Source of the DNA: Deltaproteobacteria bacterium
GTDB lineage: Bacteria; Desulfobacterota; Desulfarculia; Adiutricales; Adiutricaceae
DNA length: 32,532 bases
Direction of reading: 5' to 3'
Assembly: GCA_031269825.1 (NCBI GenBank)
Contig: JAISYP010000092.1
Span: 1-32,532 of the forward strand
A program made the translations under genes and the position numbers. Under the pieces are notes generated by a model that saw only the letters and a list, made by a program, of their open reading frames with translations, was not told the DNA's origin and did no database searches. Positions 7,413 through 15,568 of the stretch are shown piece by piece. Position 1 is the first letter of the stretch. Each line of letters starts with the position of its first letter.

Positions 7413-9668
7413 ATGACCGCTCCTCACCAGGCCTTCCATTTTCTGGATGGCCATCTGTCCTTGCTTAACCACAGCCGTTACCATCAGAACAGGGTCATTT
7501 TCGCCCGTCTGACCGTTTCTCCCCGGGACTGGGGGATTTACGAGGTCATTTTTCGGGGGGATCTGGCCCAGTCTTTTCGGCGTTCCAATTTCCAAATAGG
7601 CGATCCGATTGGGGTTGTGGTCACAAACCTTACCGCCTACCAATCCCCCGCTCTCAATGATCCCCGCCCCAAAGCTTTCCGGGGGCTAGCCAACTTGTTC
7701 CTGGATCGCCGAACCAACGACGATTGGGCTTTAAACGCCAGTGGCTCGACGTCAAAAACAGATTGCGCCGAACTCCGCGGTCTTTATCATGTGAAACAAC
7801 CTCGATTGGGAATAAATCGCCCAATCCCCCGGGCTATTGACTGGAACAAAAGCAATCACGCCAGCCCGTCCGATCCGAGCGAACCTGAGCCTCGTCAACC
7901 CAATCCGCGCGAACCCTTTCGATACAACCCCGCTCTGATGGATAACCAATGGCTCAGCGATCTGACCAAGAAAGCCCAGGCTTATGGCCAGGGCCAAGCC
8001 CTGGCCATTTTTAGCCAGGCGGAGACTTCGGTTCCAGCTACCATCATATCTTTACCCACGCCCTCAACCTTGGCCAAGGCCAGGAATTCCAGCCTAGCCA
8101 AAGCCTCCAATGTTTATTCAAAACTAACCGGGGATCTAGCTTCGGAACTACCCTCAGAACTCGCCTCAGAGCGACCTTCGGAACTAACCACTGAGTTAAC
8201 CACGGAAATAGACCCTGAGCTAACCACGGAAATAGCCGCCCTAACCACCCCCCTTCTTCGCCTAGTTTACGCTCCAATCTTGGATCAGACTCCACCCATG
8301 GTTCCAGCGTTAGCCCAGGCGCCTCTGGATCCAACCTTAACCCCGACCGCCTTAGCCCCAGAAACTGGCTCAGGCCAAAATCCCCACTCAGCGACGAATT
8401 CAATTTTAGCGTCGGCCTCAATCTCGTCTTCGGCTTCCGTCTCTTCTTCGGCTTCAGCTCAAGCCTCTTCAGATGGAACTGACCAAGAACCAACCCAGAC
8501 GCTACCCGTAAACCTTAACTTCGCGACTGACTCAGAACCTAACGCCAAAACGAGAGCGAAATCTAACGCCAAGTCCGCGAAAACCAGGAAGTCGAGCTTA
8601 AAAACCACCACCAAAGCCCGCTCAAAAAGAACCAAGGTCTCATCCCCGAGGTCGGCCAAGAAACGCGCGCTCGCCACCACGGAACCGCCCCTTTTCCAAG
8701 AATTATCGGCCTATATAACCGATGATCCCGCCGCTAGTCTAACCGTTAGCCAAGACTCTTCTTCGCGTTACCTAACGGAAAGCCAGGCGGACTCCATTTC
8801 GGGCTCCTTTTCAAAACCCCTTTCGGAACCGCCATCAAAGTTCCTTTCGGATTCTCAGCCGAAACCCCATTCAGACTCAGGATCCGAGTCCATCTCAACC
8901 ACCCACCAAGTTTCTATGCCAGAAAGCTCCCTCAACCCTGAATCGGAGCTAAAGGCGTCCCAAGAACCAGATCAACTGGCTCAACTGTCTCAACCAGGTC
9001 TGTCTACACCAGATCAACTTGGCCAACCGGTTGACCAACCGGTCAAACCGGATTCATTTTCGCGACCTCTTTCGGAGCCACCATCACAATCCCTTTCGGA
9101 GTCCCAACCGAAACCCTATTTAGACTCAAAAACCGAGTCCATCTCAACTACCCACCCAGCTTCTAAGCCAGAAAGCTCCCTCAACCCTGAATCGGGGCTA
9201 AAGGCGTCCCATGAGCCAGATCAACTAGCTCAACCGGCTCAACTGTCTCAACTAGTAGGTCTGTCTCAACTAGGTCTGTCTCAACTAGGTCAACTTGACC
9301 AACTTGTTAACCAACCGGTTAGTCAACCGGTTCAATCAGACTCCTTTTCGAAATCTCTTTCGGAACCTCTTTCGCGACCTCCCTCGCGACCTCTTTCGGA
9401 ACCAACATCAAGCTCTCCTTCGGATTCCCCGCCGAAGCCCCATTTAGACTCAGAGTCTGAGTCCATCTCATCTTCCCACCCAGTTTTTAATCAAGAAAGC
9501 TCCCTCAACCCTGAGTCGGAGCCGCGGACGCCTGTTGGCCCAATGAGTCAATCAGGCCAAATGGATCAACCTAATCAACCTGGCCAAGTCCTTCCCCCCA
9601 ACGACCAAGCTTTCCTGTTCAAATTGTTCGCCAAGGGAACCAAGAACAAGGCCAAGACCAAAAAATAA
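7413..9668 (+). CDS. Unrecognised 751-aa protein with possible OB-fold N-terminus and long repeats
   Basis: I do not recognise this gene with confidence. Residues ~1-110 look folded, and the run VIFARLTVSPRDWGIYEVIF, then LAQSF, then F-x-I-G-D-P-I-G-V-V-V-T-N-L resembles the strand order of an OB-fold of the SSB type. This is inference only. The remainder is low-complexity. Residues 245-276 are eight tetrapeptides (ELPS, ELAS, ERPS, ELTT and so on). A Lys/Arg-rich stretch lies around 375-425. Three long repeats of about 85-95 residues follow (coding about 8805-9590), each with FS-x-x-LSEP, DS-x-x-ESIS and ESSLNPESE. The protein ends in a basic tail (KGTKNKAKTKK). ATG 7413 is chosen over TTG 7395 because AAAGGCGACCCC precedes it. 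In R64 this slot between traU and traW holds traV, to which I see no resemblance. Confidence 0.6.
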   Translation: MTAPHQAFHFLDGHLSLLNHSRYHQNRVIFARLTVSPRDWGIYEVIFRGDLAQSFRRSNFQIGDPIGVVVTNLTAYQSPALNDPRPKAFRGLANLFLDRRTNDDWALNASGSTSKTDCAELRGLYHVKQPRLGINRPIPRAIDWNKSNHASPSDPSEPEPRQPNPREPFRYNPALMDNQWLSDLTKKAQAYGQGQALAIFSQAETSVPATIISLPTPSTLAKARNSSLAKASNVYSKLTGDLASELPSELASERPSELTTELTTEIDPELTTEIAALTTPLLRLVYAPILDQTPPMVPALAQAPLDPTLTPTALAPETGSGQNPHSATNSILASASISSSASVSSSASAQASSDGTDQEPTQTLPVNLNFATDSEPNAKTRAKSNAKSAKTRKSSLKTTTKARSKRTKVSSPRSAKKRALATTEPPLFQELSAYITDDPAASLTVSQDSSSRYLTESQADSISGSFSKPLSEPPSKFLSDSQPKPHSDSGSESISTTHQVSMPESSLNPESELKASQEPDQLAQLSQPGLSTPDQLGQPVDQPVKPDSFSRPLSEPPSQSLSESQPKPYLDSKTESISTTHPASKPESSLNPESGLKASHEPDQLAQPAQLSQLVGLSQLGLSQLGQLDQLVNQPVSQPVQSDSFSKSLSEPLSRPPSRPLSEPTSSSPSDSPPKPHLDSESESISSSHPVFNQESSLNPESEPRTPVGPMSQSGQMDQPNQPGQVLPPNDQAFLFKLFAKGTKNKAKTKK
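7984..8008. repeat. Perfect hairpin, 11-bp arms, in the 751-aa gene
   Basis: Arms ATGGCCAGGGC (7984-7994) and GCCCTGGCCAT (7998-8008) with a CAA loop, inside coding sequence. Confidence 0.85.
8145..8240 (+). repeat. 12-bp tandem repeat (8 units) in the 751-aa gene
   Basis: In-frame 12-base units encode ELPS, ELAS, ERPS, ELTT, ELTT, EIDP, ELTT and EIAA. Confidence 0.8.
8805..9590 (+). repeat. Three ~260-bp tandem repeats in the 751-aa gene
   Basis: Three diverged copies begin near 8805, 9055 and 9345. Each encodes SFS-x-x-LSEP, then SxSQPKP or a variant, ESIS and ESSLNPESE, followed by a Gln/Leu-rich spacer of variable length (SQLGLSQLGQLDQ and similar). The spacer itself contains shorter repeats. 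Confidence 0.8.
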
Positions 9669-9765
9669 GGCCGTCCTAGGGTTAACTCCCCGTTTCGCGC
9701 GGCGGATTTAACCCCTGGGAAAAACTCGCCCTCGCTAGCTTCGGGTTTAGACCATCAAACCCCAC

Positions 9766-9790
9766 GTCAAGGGCCGGTTTGGCCCTTGAC
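9766..9790. repeat. Hairpin 1 of spacer cluster
   Basis: Arms GTCAAGGGCC (9766-9775) and GGCCCTTGAC (9781-9790), loop GGTTT. Confidence 0.85.
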
Positions 9791-9815
9791 AACCCGCGTT
9801 AGGGCTGGGTTTAGC

Positions 9816-9846
9816 CCAGAAAAGCCCAGGGCGCCGGCTTTTCTGG
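9816..9846. repeat. Hairpin 2 of spacer cluster
   Basis: Arms CCAGAAAAGCC (9816-9826) and GGCTTTTCTGG (9836-9846) with a 9-base loop. A T-rich run (about 9853-9862) lies a few bases further on, so it could act as a terminator. Confidence 0.8.
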
Positions 9847-9896
9847 CCCGCGCTTTTAATTTTAGTCGCCTTTTCGCTAACTTCATTATTTCTTTC

Positions 9897-9924
9897 CCCT
9901 CGCGCGCTTTTTAGCGCGCGAGGG
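9897..9924. repeat. Hairpin 3 of spacer cluster, just upstream of an RBS
   Basis: Arms CCCTCGCGCGCT (9897-9908) and AGCGCGCGAGGG (9913-9924) with a TTTT loop end about 30 bases before the next start codon. It could protect the 5' end or control translation of the downstream gene. Confidence 0.85.
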
Positions 9925-9953
9925 AGCGCTAACCTCATTCTTTAGGAGCTGTC

Positions 9954-11051
9954 ATGACCAAACCCACCCTCCCGCTCCTCGCTATCTTGACGTTTTTTGG
10001 CCTATTTCTTTTTTCTAACCAGGCTCAGGCCGTCGGGGGTTGCGACTGCGTGACCATGGGCTCGCTATTAAAGCAAGCGGCCCAAACCGTGGTCACCGGT
10101 ATCGCCAATCCGCTATCAATAGCCATTGAGCGCGCGGCCGGTTACCAAACCACCAACCTCCGCCAGGAGTTGGTGGCCATTAGAGAAGCTATCCTGATGA
10201 CCCAAGAGCGAACGACCGAGGCCATTGAGCGCGCCGAACAAAGCCAGGCTGACCGGCAGTCGGAACGTACCTATGAGCCAGCCTCCCAACCGCTCACTAA
10301 TTGTCTTAATGATCTTTTAGGACAATTCTGGCGACGAGGAGCCCCCACCAAGGACGCCTTACGGGCGGCCTTGGTGGGCGCCGTGACCGAAAGGAGCGCT
10401 CGTAACGCGAAACCGGCCGACTACCTCAATGAGATAAACGCCAATCCCTTAAAAACCGTGGATTTTGAGCGTTTATGGGGCGTGGCCCCAGAAACTTTAA
10501 CCCTCTCCGCGGCGGAACTTGAGTTAGCCGCCAACGCTCTCGCCGAATTTACCGATCCCCTTCCCGCCCCCGCCTTACCCGCGGCTATAGCCGAAACCCC
10601 GGCCGGGCGACTGTACTCGGCCGCTAAAATTGATCTGGAAAAACGCTTAGCCCTTTACCAAGGGATCCTGGCCCAACGCTTAACCAGTCGAGCCCCCACC
10701 CTGGGCGGCTTAGCCGAATGGGTTACCCGTAAATGGACGGACATGGGGGGCTCAGGAACCCCGCCTGGGTTAGTGGAAGGTTATCTGTCCGATAGTTCCC
10801 TCATGTGGTACCTGACCAACCTCCGACTGGGCTCTGACCATTGGCACGAAAAAATCCTCCCCACCTTGCCGGAAGCGGGACTATTAAGGGAGATGGTCGC
10901 CATGACCGCCGTCCAACTGGAATTAAGCCGTCGACAAGGCGCCCAACTGGAAAACCTGACGTTACTGATGGCTTTAGAGGGATTGGAGCGGCTGGAAACC
11001 CGAGCCAAACCCGCCTTACGGAACCAATACCGACTAGCTCTGGGTCGTTAA
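9954..11051 (+). CDS. Secreted protein in the IcmX/TraW position
   Basis: This is a 365-aa protein with a clear Sec signal peptide (LLAILTFFGLFLFSNQAQA, cleavage near residue 26). The mature protein starts VGGCDC, a CxC pair that could form a disulphide with NCLNDLL further on. A probable coiled coil lies at about 62-105, rich in Glu, Arg and Gln. The C-terminal half is helical, ending in VQLELSRRQGAQLENLTLLMALEGLERLE. It sits between dotO and dotA, as traW does in R64, and periplasmic IcmX is linked to dotA in Legionella. The name rests on position, signal peptide and size rather than on a motif. AGGAG stands about 7 bases before the ATG. A VirB5-like or other periplasmic minor component is the main alternative. 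Confidence 0.6.
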   Translation: MTKPTLPLLAILTFFGLFLFSNQAQAVGGCDCVTMGSLLKQAAQTVVTGIANPLSIAIERAAGYQTTNLRQELVAIREAILMTQERTTEAIERAEQSQADRQSERTYEPASQPLTNCLNDLLGQFWRRGAPTKDALRAALVGAVTERSARNAKPADYLNEINANPLKTVDFERLWGVAPETLTLSAAELELAANALAEFTDPLPAPALPAAIAETPAGRLYSAAKIDLEKRLALYQGILAQRLTSRAPTLGGLAEWVTRKWTDMGGSGTPPGLVEGYLSDSSLMWYLTNLRLGSDHWHEKILPTLPEAGLLREMVAMTAVQLELSRRQGAQLENLTLLMALEGLERLETRAKPALRNQYRLALGR

Positions 11052-11602
11052 ATCAATAAAAGTCATTAATTAACGCTAGATCATTAATAAATTAACTATA
11101 ACAAATGATTTACCCATTTTTAAGCAACATAACATAAAATAAAAGGAGTTTTTTAACGCTCTAGTTACAACTACTTTTAATTACATATATTTTTAGTTTT
11201 AATACAAGATTTAATAAAATATTTTTAAATTAAATTATTTCAAGATTTAATATTTTAACTTTTAAAATCTTAATAAAAATATATTACCTAAATATATTTT
11301 CTATTATAATTATTTTTATTAATTTTTTTATTTTCTATTTTTTGTTTCTTTTATTATAAATTTTTTGTTTCTTTTATTATAGATTTTTATTGCTTTTATT
11401 TTTACTTATTATTAGTTAAATTATTATATTTTTTCAAGTATTAAAAATAGTTTTTATTGATTTTAAAAGTTATTTTAAATAAATAAAGTTTATTTGATTA
11501 ATATCATTCATATAAATACCCTCAAACCTCGTCCTTCGCCCGGTTTGACTCGACTTTTTACCCTCTAAACTCCGGCGAGCTCGTCTCCCATTAGGTTAAC
11601 CC
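11052..11602. other. AT-rich island upstream of dotA
   Basis: From 11052 to about 11515 the sequence is overwhelmingly A/T, in strong contrast to its neighbours, with only scattered very short ORFs. It holds TTAATTAACGCTA (11066-11078), AAAAGGAG followed by TTTTTTAACGCT (about 11141-11160) and a 23-bp duplication at 11338-11383. The last 80 bases (11520-11602) return to normal composition. It probably contains promoters and may bind an H-NS-like or IHF-like protein. The boundaries are visible; the function is inferred. Confidence 0.7.
11338..11383. repeat. 23-bp direct repeat, two copies
   Basis: The word TTTTTTGTTTCTTTTATTAT occurs at 11338 and again at 11361, an exact 23-base period, inside the AT-rich island. 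Confidence 0.8.
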
Positions 11603-11971
11603 ATGATCATCCCCGCCCACCCCTGGCCAACCAAGGGCCAGACTAGCCGACCTTTAGCGGGCCAAATCCTCAGCGCTCACCGCCGCCGGTTTCGCCCCAG
11701 TCCAAGGCCAGAGGCGTCTTGGGGCTTTAATGAGGCGAACATCGTTTCTAGCGACCTGATTGAGCTGATGACCGAAGCTATGACCGTCCCGCTCCGGGCG
11801 GGACGGTCTCCTTGGCCTGGTCTATCTTCTTATGGGGCTTCTTCTGGGGCTCCTTCTGGCCAGAGCCTAGGGCGCCAACTTAGCCCACCCAGGTTACGCC
11901 AAACCAACCGCCCCATAACTAGGGTTTTCGGTCACGCGCCCCGGATCCAGCCCCATGGAGGTGGGTTATGA
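11603..11971 (+). CDS. Doubtful small ORF overlapping the dotA start
   Basis: This 122-aa open frame shares ATGA with the dotA start (its TGA is 11969-11971), the same coupling used elsewhere in the window. That is the main argument for translation. The product is Arg/Pro/Ser-rich, has no membrane segment and resembles nothing I know. The R64 traX/Legionella icmV slot is here, but those proteins are membrane-spanning. An 11-bp perfect hairpin (11782-11808) lies in its middle, and the ribosome site is weak (TAGG). An internal ATG at 11768 is also in frame. It could instead be a structured leader for dotA. Confidence 0.35.
   Translation: MIIPAHPWPTKGQTSRPLAGQILSAHRRRFRPSPRPEASWGFNEANIVSSDLIELMTEAMTVPLRAGRSPWPGLSSYGASSGAPSGQSLGRQLSPPRLRQTNRPITRVFGHAPRIQPHGGGL
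11782..11808. repeat. Perfect hairpin, 11-bp arms, in the dotA leader/small ORF
   Basis: Arms GACCGTCCCGC (11782-11792) and GCGGGACGGTC (11798-11808) with a TCCGG loop, about 160 bases before the dotA start. Confidence 0.85.
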
Positions 11972-14025
11972 GCGCTCCGCCTTTAACTTCCCAAGCGCCC
12001 AATAACGATCTGTCGGGCCAGCTATTGGATCGCTTAGTTGGCCAAGGTTGGGATCGCCTCGCCCCCACGGCCGAAGTGGAGGGGGCGGTCACTTTAATTC
12101 GCCAAGCTCTATCGGGTTTTAACTACCTGGCTTTAACGGCCATTAGTCTTTTGTTTGTTTGGCAGGTCATCCGCGCCATGACCAGCGCGGCCCAAGACGG
12201 TCGACCGGCCAAGGGTCTGGGGGGCTTGTGGTTTCCCTTAAGACTAGCTGGGGCGTTAACTTTCTCGGCCCCGGTTTATCAAGGGTTATCGATTTTCCAG
12301 GCCGGGCTACTGGTGGCGGTTGGTTTTAGCGTCAACCTAGCCAATCACGTCTGGGGCCAGAGTCTAGAGTTTTTCGTGGAACATGGCGGCCGGATTACCC
12401 TCCAAGCCCCCGCCTCGGTGGTGGAGGATAGCCACGAGTTAAGTCGCGGGTTACTCAAAGGCCTGGCCATCCAAGAGTACTACCGCCAACGTCTCAACCA
12501 ACCCCTGGCCGGGCCGCTAGCCGAAGAGCGGTTCTGGCCGCCGTCCGGAACGGTCGGCGGCCAGTTAATCGTCTCTTTAAATCCCCCGCCCGGCTCGGCT
12601 TTAACGGCCGGGGATCTAGGGCGAATCCGGATCCCTTGCCCCGCTCCCACGGCCCCCATCTGTCAAGCCCGTTTAGCGGCCGTCCGAACCCTGATGACGG
12701 AACTGAGCCCCACCGCCCAAAGCCTGGCCGATCTAGACACCGCCCTCGAAACGCTTCCCGCCGACCAACTGGGGCGAGCGGCCTTGGCTTATGAACTAGC
12801 CATTGAGCCGTATCTGGCTCAAGAAGCCAATAGCGCCCAGGCCGAAATGACCCAGGAACTGGGTCAATTCGCCGGGGCGGCCAAAGAGTCGGGCTGGTTA
12901 TTGGCTGGGGCCTATTACTGGGCCCTGGCCAATCGAGGGAGACAGGCCACCCAGAGTCTTTACCAGTCCGTGGCTTGGGGCGCCGGGGAAGCTAAAGCTT
13001 TGGAAGGCGAGGTTTTAAGCGATTTTGAGGCCTTTCTGGCCCGTTATGACCGTTATCAAAGCGGAGCTTTCGCCCTGGCCAGAACCTTAGGCGCTCAACC
13101 GGCCCCAGCCGAGTTTCCGAGTCTAGCCTGGTTACGAGAAAAACTAGCCGGAGCGGTGGGCCGCTATGGCCTGGAGCGCTTAACCACTCACCTGGCCCAA
13201 GGGGATCCCATTCCGGTTTTAGCTTCTTTGGGGCATTTTCTGATTGGAACGGCCGAGACCGTGATTGGCCTCAAAATCTTAACCATGGCTCTGACCCAAG
13301 CCAGTCAAAACAGCTCCTCTAGTTTTCTCGGGCAAGTCATCTCCACCCTTTCTGGCTCCGTGTCCAGTTTTTTAACCGGGCTCGCCGGCGGCACCGTGAC
13401 CGCTTTAGGGCCCTATCTAACGGCGTTGTCGCTTCTTCTTCTGGGTTACGGTTTTTTCCTGGCCTATTTTTTACCCGCCCTGCCCTTGGTCTTCTGGGTC
13501 ATCGGAATTTTAGGTTGGCTGATAGCGGTCGTGGAAAGCTTAGTGGCCGCGCCCTTGTGGTTAGCCGCCCACGCCCTCCCCGAGGGCGAAGGGCTCTCCA
13601 GTCAAGCCTCTAACCATGGTTATCGCCTTTTCTTGGGCGTTCTTTTAAGACCGCCGCTGATGGTAGTGGGCTTTTTGATCGCCATGGCCTTACTAAACCT
13701 CCTGGGTCGTTTGGGTGGGCAAGCCATCACCATCTTAGGCGCGGAGATTTTTCAGGACAGTTTTCTGGGCCTATCGGGTTTTTTCGCCATGGCGGGCGTT
13801 TTGGGAGCGGCCGTGGTCACGGCCACTTACAAACTGTTTGGCTTAACCAGCCAATTGCCCGAAAGAGTGTTGGCTTGGATCGGCGCCTCCGCGCCGAGCC
13901 AAGGCGAAGCGAGCTCCACCCGGGAAGTGGCGGCCAAGTTCCAGACCCTTGGCGCCGTCGGGACAGGGATCGTTAAACCAGCCGCGGAAACCCGAATTAA
14001 ACCTAATAGCCAGCATAATCCTTAA
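11968..14025 (+). CDS. dotA: DotA/TraY-like polytopic inner-membrane protein
   Basis: This is a 685-aa polytopic protein. Hydrophobic segments lie at about 52-70 and 85-122, followed by a large polar, probably periplasmic region (~125-430). A C-terminal cluster of helices follows (~435-640). The most diagnostic part is LPLVFWVIGILGWLIAVVES, then AAPLWLAAHALPEGEG, the conserved F-W-x-x-G-x-x-x-W and P-L-W-x-x-x-H-x-x-P-x-G-E-G signature of DotA and TraY. The length is close to TraY (about 745 aa) and shorter than Legionella DotA (about 1048 aa). A strong ribosome site (GGAGGTGGG) lies just before ATG 11968. DotA is essential to the type IVB channel and in Legionella is itself exported. There is no low-complexity extension beyond a short polar tail. 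Confidence 0.9.
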   Translation: MSAPPLTSQAPNNDLSGQLLDRLVGQGWDRLAPTAEVEGAVTLIRQALSGFNYLALTAISLLFVWQVIRAMTSAAQDGRPAKGLGGLWFPLRLAGALTFSAPVYQGLSIFQAGLLVAVGFSVNLANHVWGQSLEFFVEHGGRITLQAPASVVEDSHELSRGLLKGLAIQEYYRQRLNQPLAGPLAEERFWPPSGTVGGQLIVSLNPPPGSALTAGDLGRIRIPCPAPTAPICQARLAAVRTLMTELSPTAQSLADLDTALETLPADQLGRAALAYELAIEPYLAQEANSAQAEMTQELGQFAGAAKESGWLLAGAYYWALANRGRQATQSLYQSVAWGAGEAKALEGEVLSDFEAFLARYDRYQSGAFALARTLGAQPAPAEFPSLAWLREKLAGAVGRYGLERLTTHLAQGDPIPVLASLGHFLIGTAETVIGLKILTMALTQASQNSSSSFLGQVISTLSGSVSSFLTGLAGGTVTALGPYLTALSLLLLGYGFFLAYFLPALPLVFWVIGILGWLIAVVESLVAAPLWLAAHALPEGEGLSSQASNHGYRLFLGVLLRPPLMVVGFLIAMALLNLLGRLGGQAITILGAEIFQDSFLGLSGFFAMAGVLGAAVVTATYKLFGLTSQLPERVLAWIGASAPSQGEASSTREVAAKFQTLGAVGTGIVKPAAETRIKPNSQHNP

Positions 14026-14148
14026 TGTTTAATGTTAATTAACGCTATAAAGATAAATCTTAATTAAATTAAGTAAGTCTCACCACTTAAAACCTTTGGC
14101 TTATTTATCCCGTGGCTCTATCTTGACCGCGCCCCCTAGGAATGACCC
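14026..14148. promoter_or_regulatory. AT-rich leader of the dotD-dotC-dotB-icmT cluster
   Basis: This short AT-rich segment includes TTAATTAACGCTA (14035-14047), which also occurs at 11066-11078 upstream of dotA. CTATAAAG at about 14045 is a possible -10 element, but I see no convincing -35. It probably holds the promoter of the dotD cluster. Confidence 0.4.
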
Positions 14149-15516
14149 ATGACCACGACCAACCCCCCAGCTAACCACCAAGCTAACCACCAAGTTAACC
14201 CCGGAGCTAGTCCCACCGAGCCCGTCGAGACTGACCACCGTCATCGCCCCATGGCCCGCGATAAGGCCCGCCGCTGGCCGAGCTGGCTTCCCCGTTTTTT
14301 CCACCGCGACAAACCCCTGTCCCAGCGTCCACTCCTCGCCCACCCCTGGAGATTATTAAAAACGCGTTTAAAAGCCCCCACCCCCAGCGCCCCCACGACC
14401 GCCCCCCTCTGGGCCATAGCCTTGGTGGGGCTAGGGATAGCCGCGTTATTAATCAGCCTGTCCGTCCCTTGGCTAGTGGCGTTATTAATCGCCCTACCGG
14501 TTCTGACGGCCGTCATCGCCTTAATCAAAAACAAAATCCAAGGTGACCGCGCCCCCACCCCCCCAACCAATCCCGAGCGTAGTTCCCCAGACGCCCCTTT
14601 GGAGCTAGAAACGTCCCATGACGAGTCAAAGAGCGACTCCAACCCGGGGCGGTTATTAATGATGGGGTTAGTCTCTGGCCTCTTGGCCATGATGGCGTTA
14701 GGTTGCGCTTTCTCCGCTAAACCCCCAACCCCCGTCCTAGTTGATCCATATTTACAAGGAATCGATCCCATTTTGGTCTCTGTAGGCAAAACCAGCGGCC
14801 GGGTTTGGTGGAATAAGGCGGATCTATCGGCTCAACCGGGGTTTCCGCTAAAACTATCTGGGCCCAAAAACCTTAATCAACCGGGTGGGTTACGCCAAGC
14901 TTGGTCAGGAACGGCTGGCGAGGCGGTCGCGGCTTTAGCCAAGGCTTTAGGTTATCTGGCCTGGCTGGATCCCCGAGTGACCGGGGAAAAGGTTCAGTTA
15001 AAACCAGATCCGCGTCTTTCCCCCTATGATCATCTGCGCGATCTAACTCAAACTCTCCGGCCTAAAGCTGGCGTCTTGATTGATCCGATCAACCGGATAT
15101 TGATCTTAAAAAGTGGGCCATGGGAAGAAGTTAGCTTCCGCCCGGATCCACGCGCCGCGGAAAAACCTAAAACTAACGCCAAACCCAGGCCAGAAAAAGC
15201 CACCACCAATAGAACCGGCGATAACCATTCCACCGCCCGGCTATCCCGCGAAAACCGAGCCATCGATAACCGAGCCAGCGCGAAGCTATCTCTCGAAAAC
15301 CAAACCAGCGAAAACCGAGCCGGCGATAATAGGCCCGCTAGATCGAACTCCTTAAAAACAAGTTCCGTTACTAAGAACCGCGCCCGAACTGGCGACCTGG
15401 CTCCAAACCATGACCGCCCAGCCATCAATCCCCCCAGCCCCCATGTCTGGCGGCTCATTAACCCGCCTAACCACCCCATAGCTAGCCTTGATAGTGACAG
15501 AGACCAGCGCCTTTAG
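14149..15516 (+). CDS. dotD: DotD-like lipoprotein with extra N- and C-terminal regions
   Basis: The middle of this 455-aa protein is DotD-like. It has a lipoprotein signal MMGLVSGLLAMMALGC with the acylated Cys at 186, then a secretin N0-like domain to about residue 325 (AVAALAKALGYLAWLDPRV, LIDPINRILILKSG). DotD is an outer-membrane lipoprotein of the Dot/Icm core, usually about 160 aa. Here a ~170-residue N-terminal region precedes the lipobox. It includes a hydrophobic stretch at about 87-128 able to span the membrane once or twice. A polar tail follows (~325-455) with repeated ENRA, DNRA and GDNR words. Translation may start at ATG 14149 (TAGGA upstream) or at an internal ATG near 14659, which would give a normal lipoprotein but has no good ribosome site. 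It is the first gene of a dotD-dotC-dotB-icmT cluster, the same order as traHIJK. Confidence 0.75.
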   Translation: MTTTNPPANHQANHQVNPGASPTEPVETDHRHRPMARDKARRWPSWLPRFFHRDKPLSQRPLLAHPWRLLKTRLKAPTPSAPTTAPLWAIALVGLGIAALLISLSVPWLVALLIALPVLTAVIALIKNKIQGDRAPTPPTNPERSSPDAPLELETSHDESKSDSNPGRLLMMGLVSGLLAMMALGCAFSAKPPTPVLVDPYLQGIDPILVSVGKTSGRVWWNKADLSAQPGFPLKLSGPKNLNQPGGLRQAWSGTAGEAVAALAKALGYLAWLDPRVTGEKVQLKPDPRLSPYDHLRDLTQTLRPKAGVLIDPINRILILKSGPWEEVSFRPDPRAAEKPKTNAKPRPEKATTNRTGDNHSTARLSRENRAIDNRASAKLSLENQTSENRAGDNRPARSNSLKTSSVTKNRARTGDLAPNHDRPAINPPSPHVWRLINPPNHPIASLDSDRDQRL

Positions 15517-15568
15517 ATTTTGGAACCTCGCTAACCATCACGCCCAAGACTTAACCAGGAGAAAGTCC

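Larger units (their letters stand above)
9669..9953. other. Hairpin-dense spacer
   Basis: This 285-base spacer contains three perfect stem-loops in series: 9766-9790, 9816-9846 and 9897-9924. It also contains an imperfect one around 9675-9720 and a small CTGGG/CCCAG stem next to 9816. There is no credible ORF. Confidence 0.7.

Noticed and set aside
8044-8493. 149-aa reverse open frame inside the 751-aa gene
   Set aside because: Leu/Arg/Trp-rich complement of Ser/Glu/Ala repeats; a typical shadow.
9669-9953. REP/BIME mobile palindromic family
   Set aside because: The stems are perfect but share no common sequence with each other or with the other hairpins of the window.
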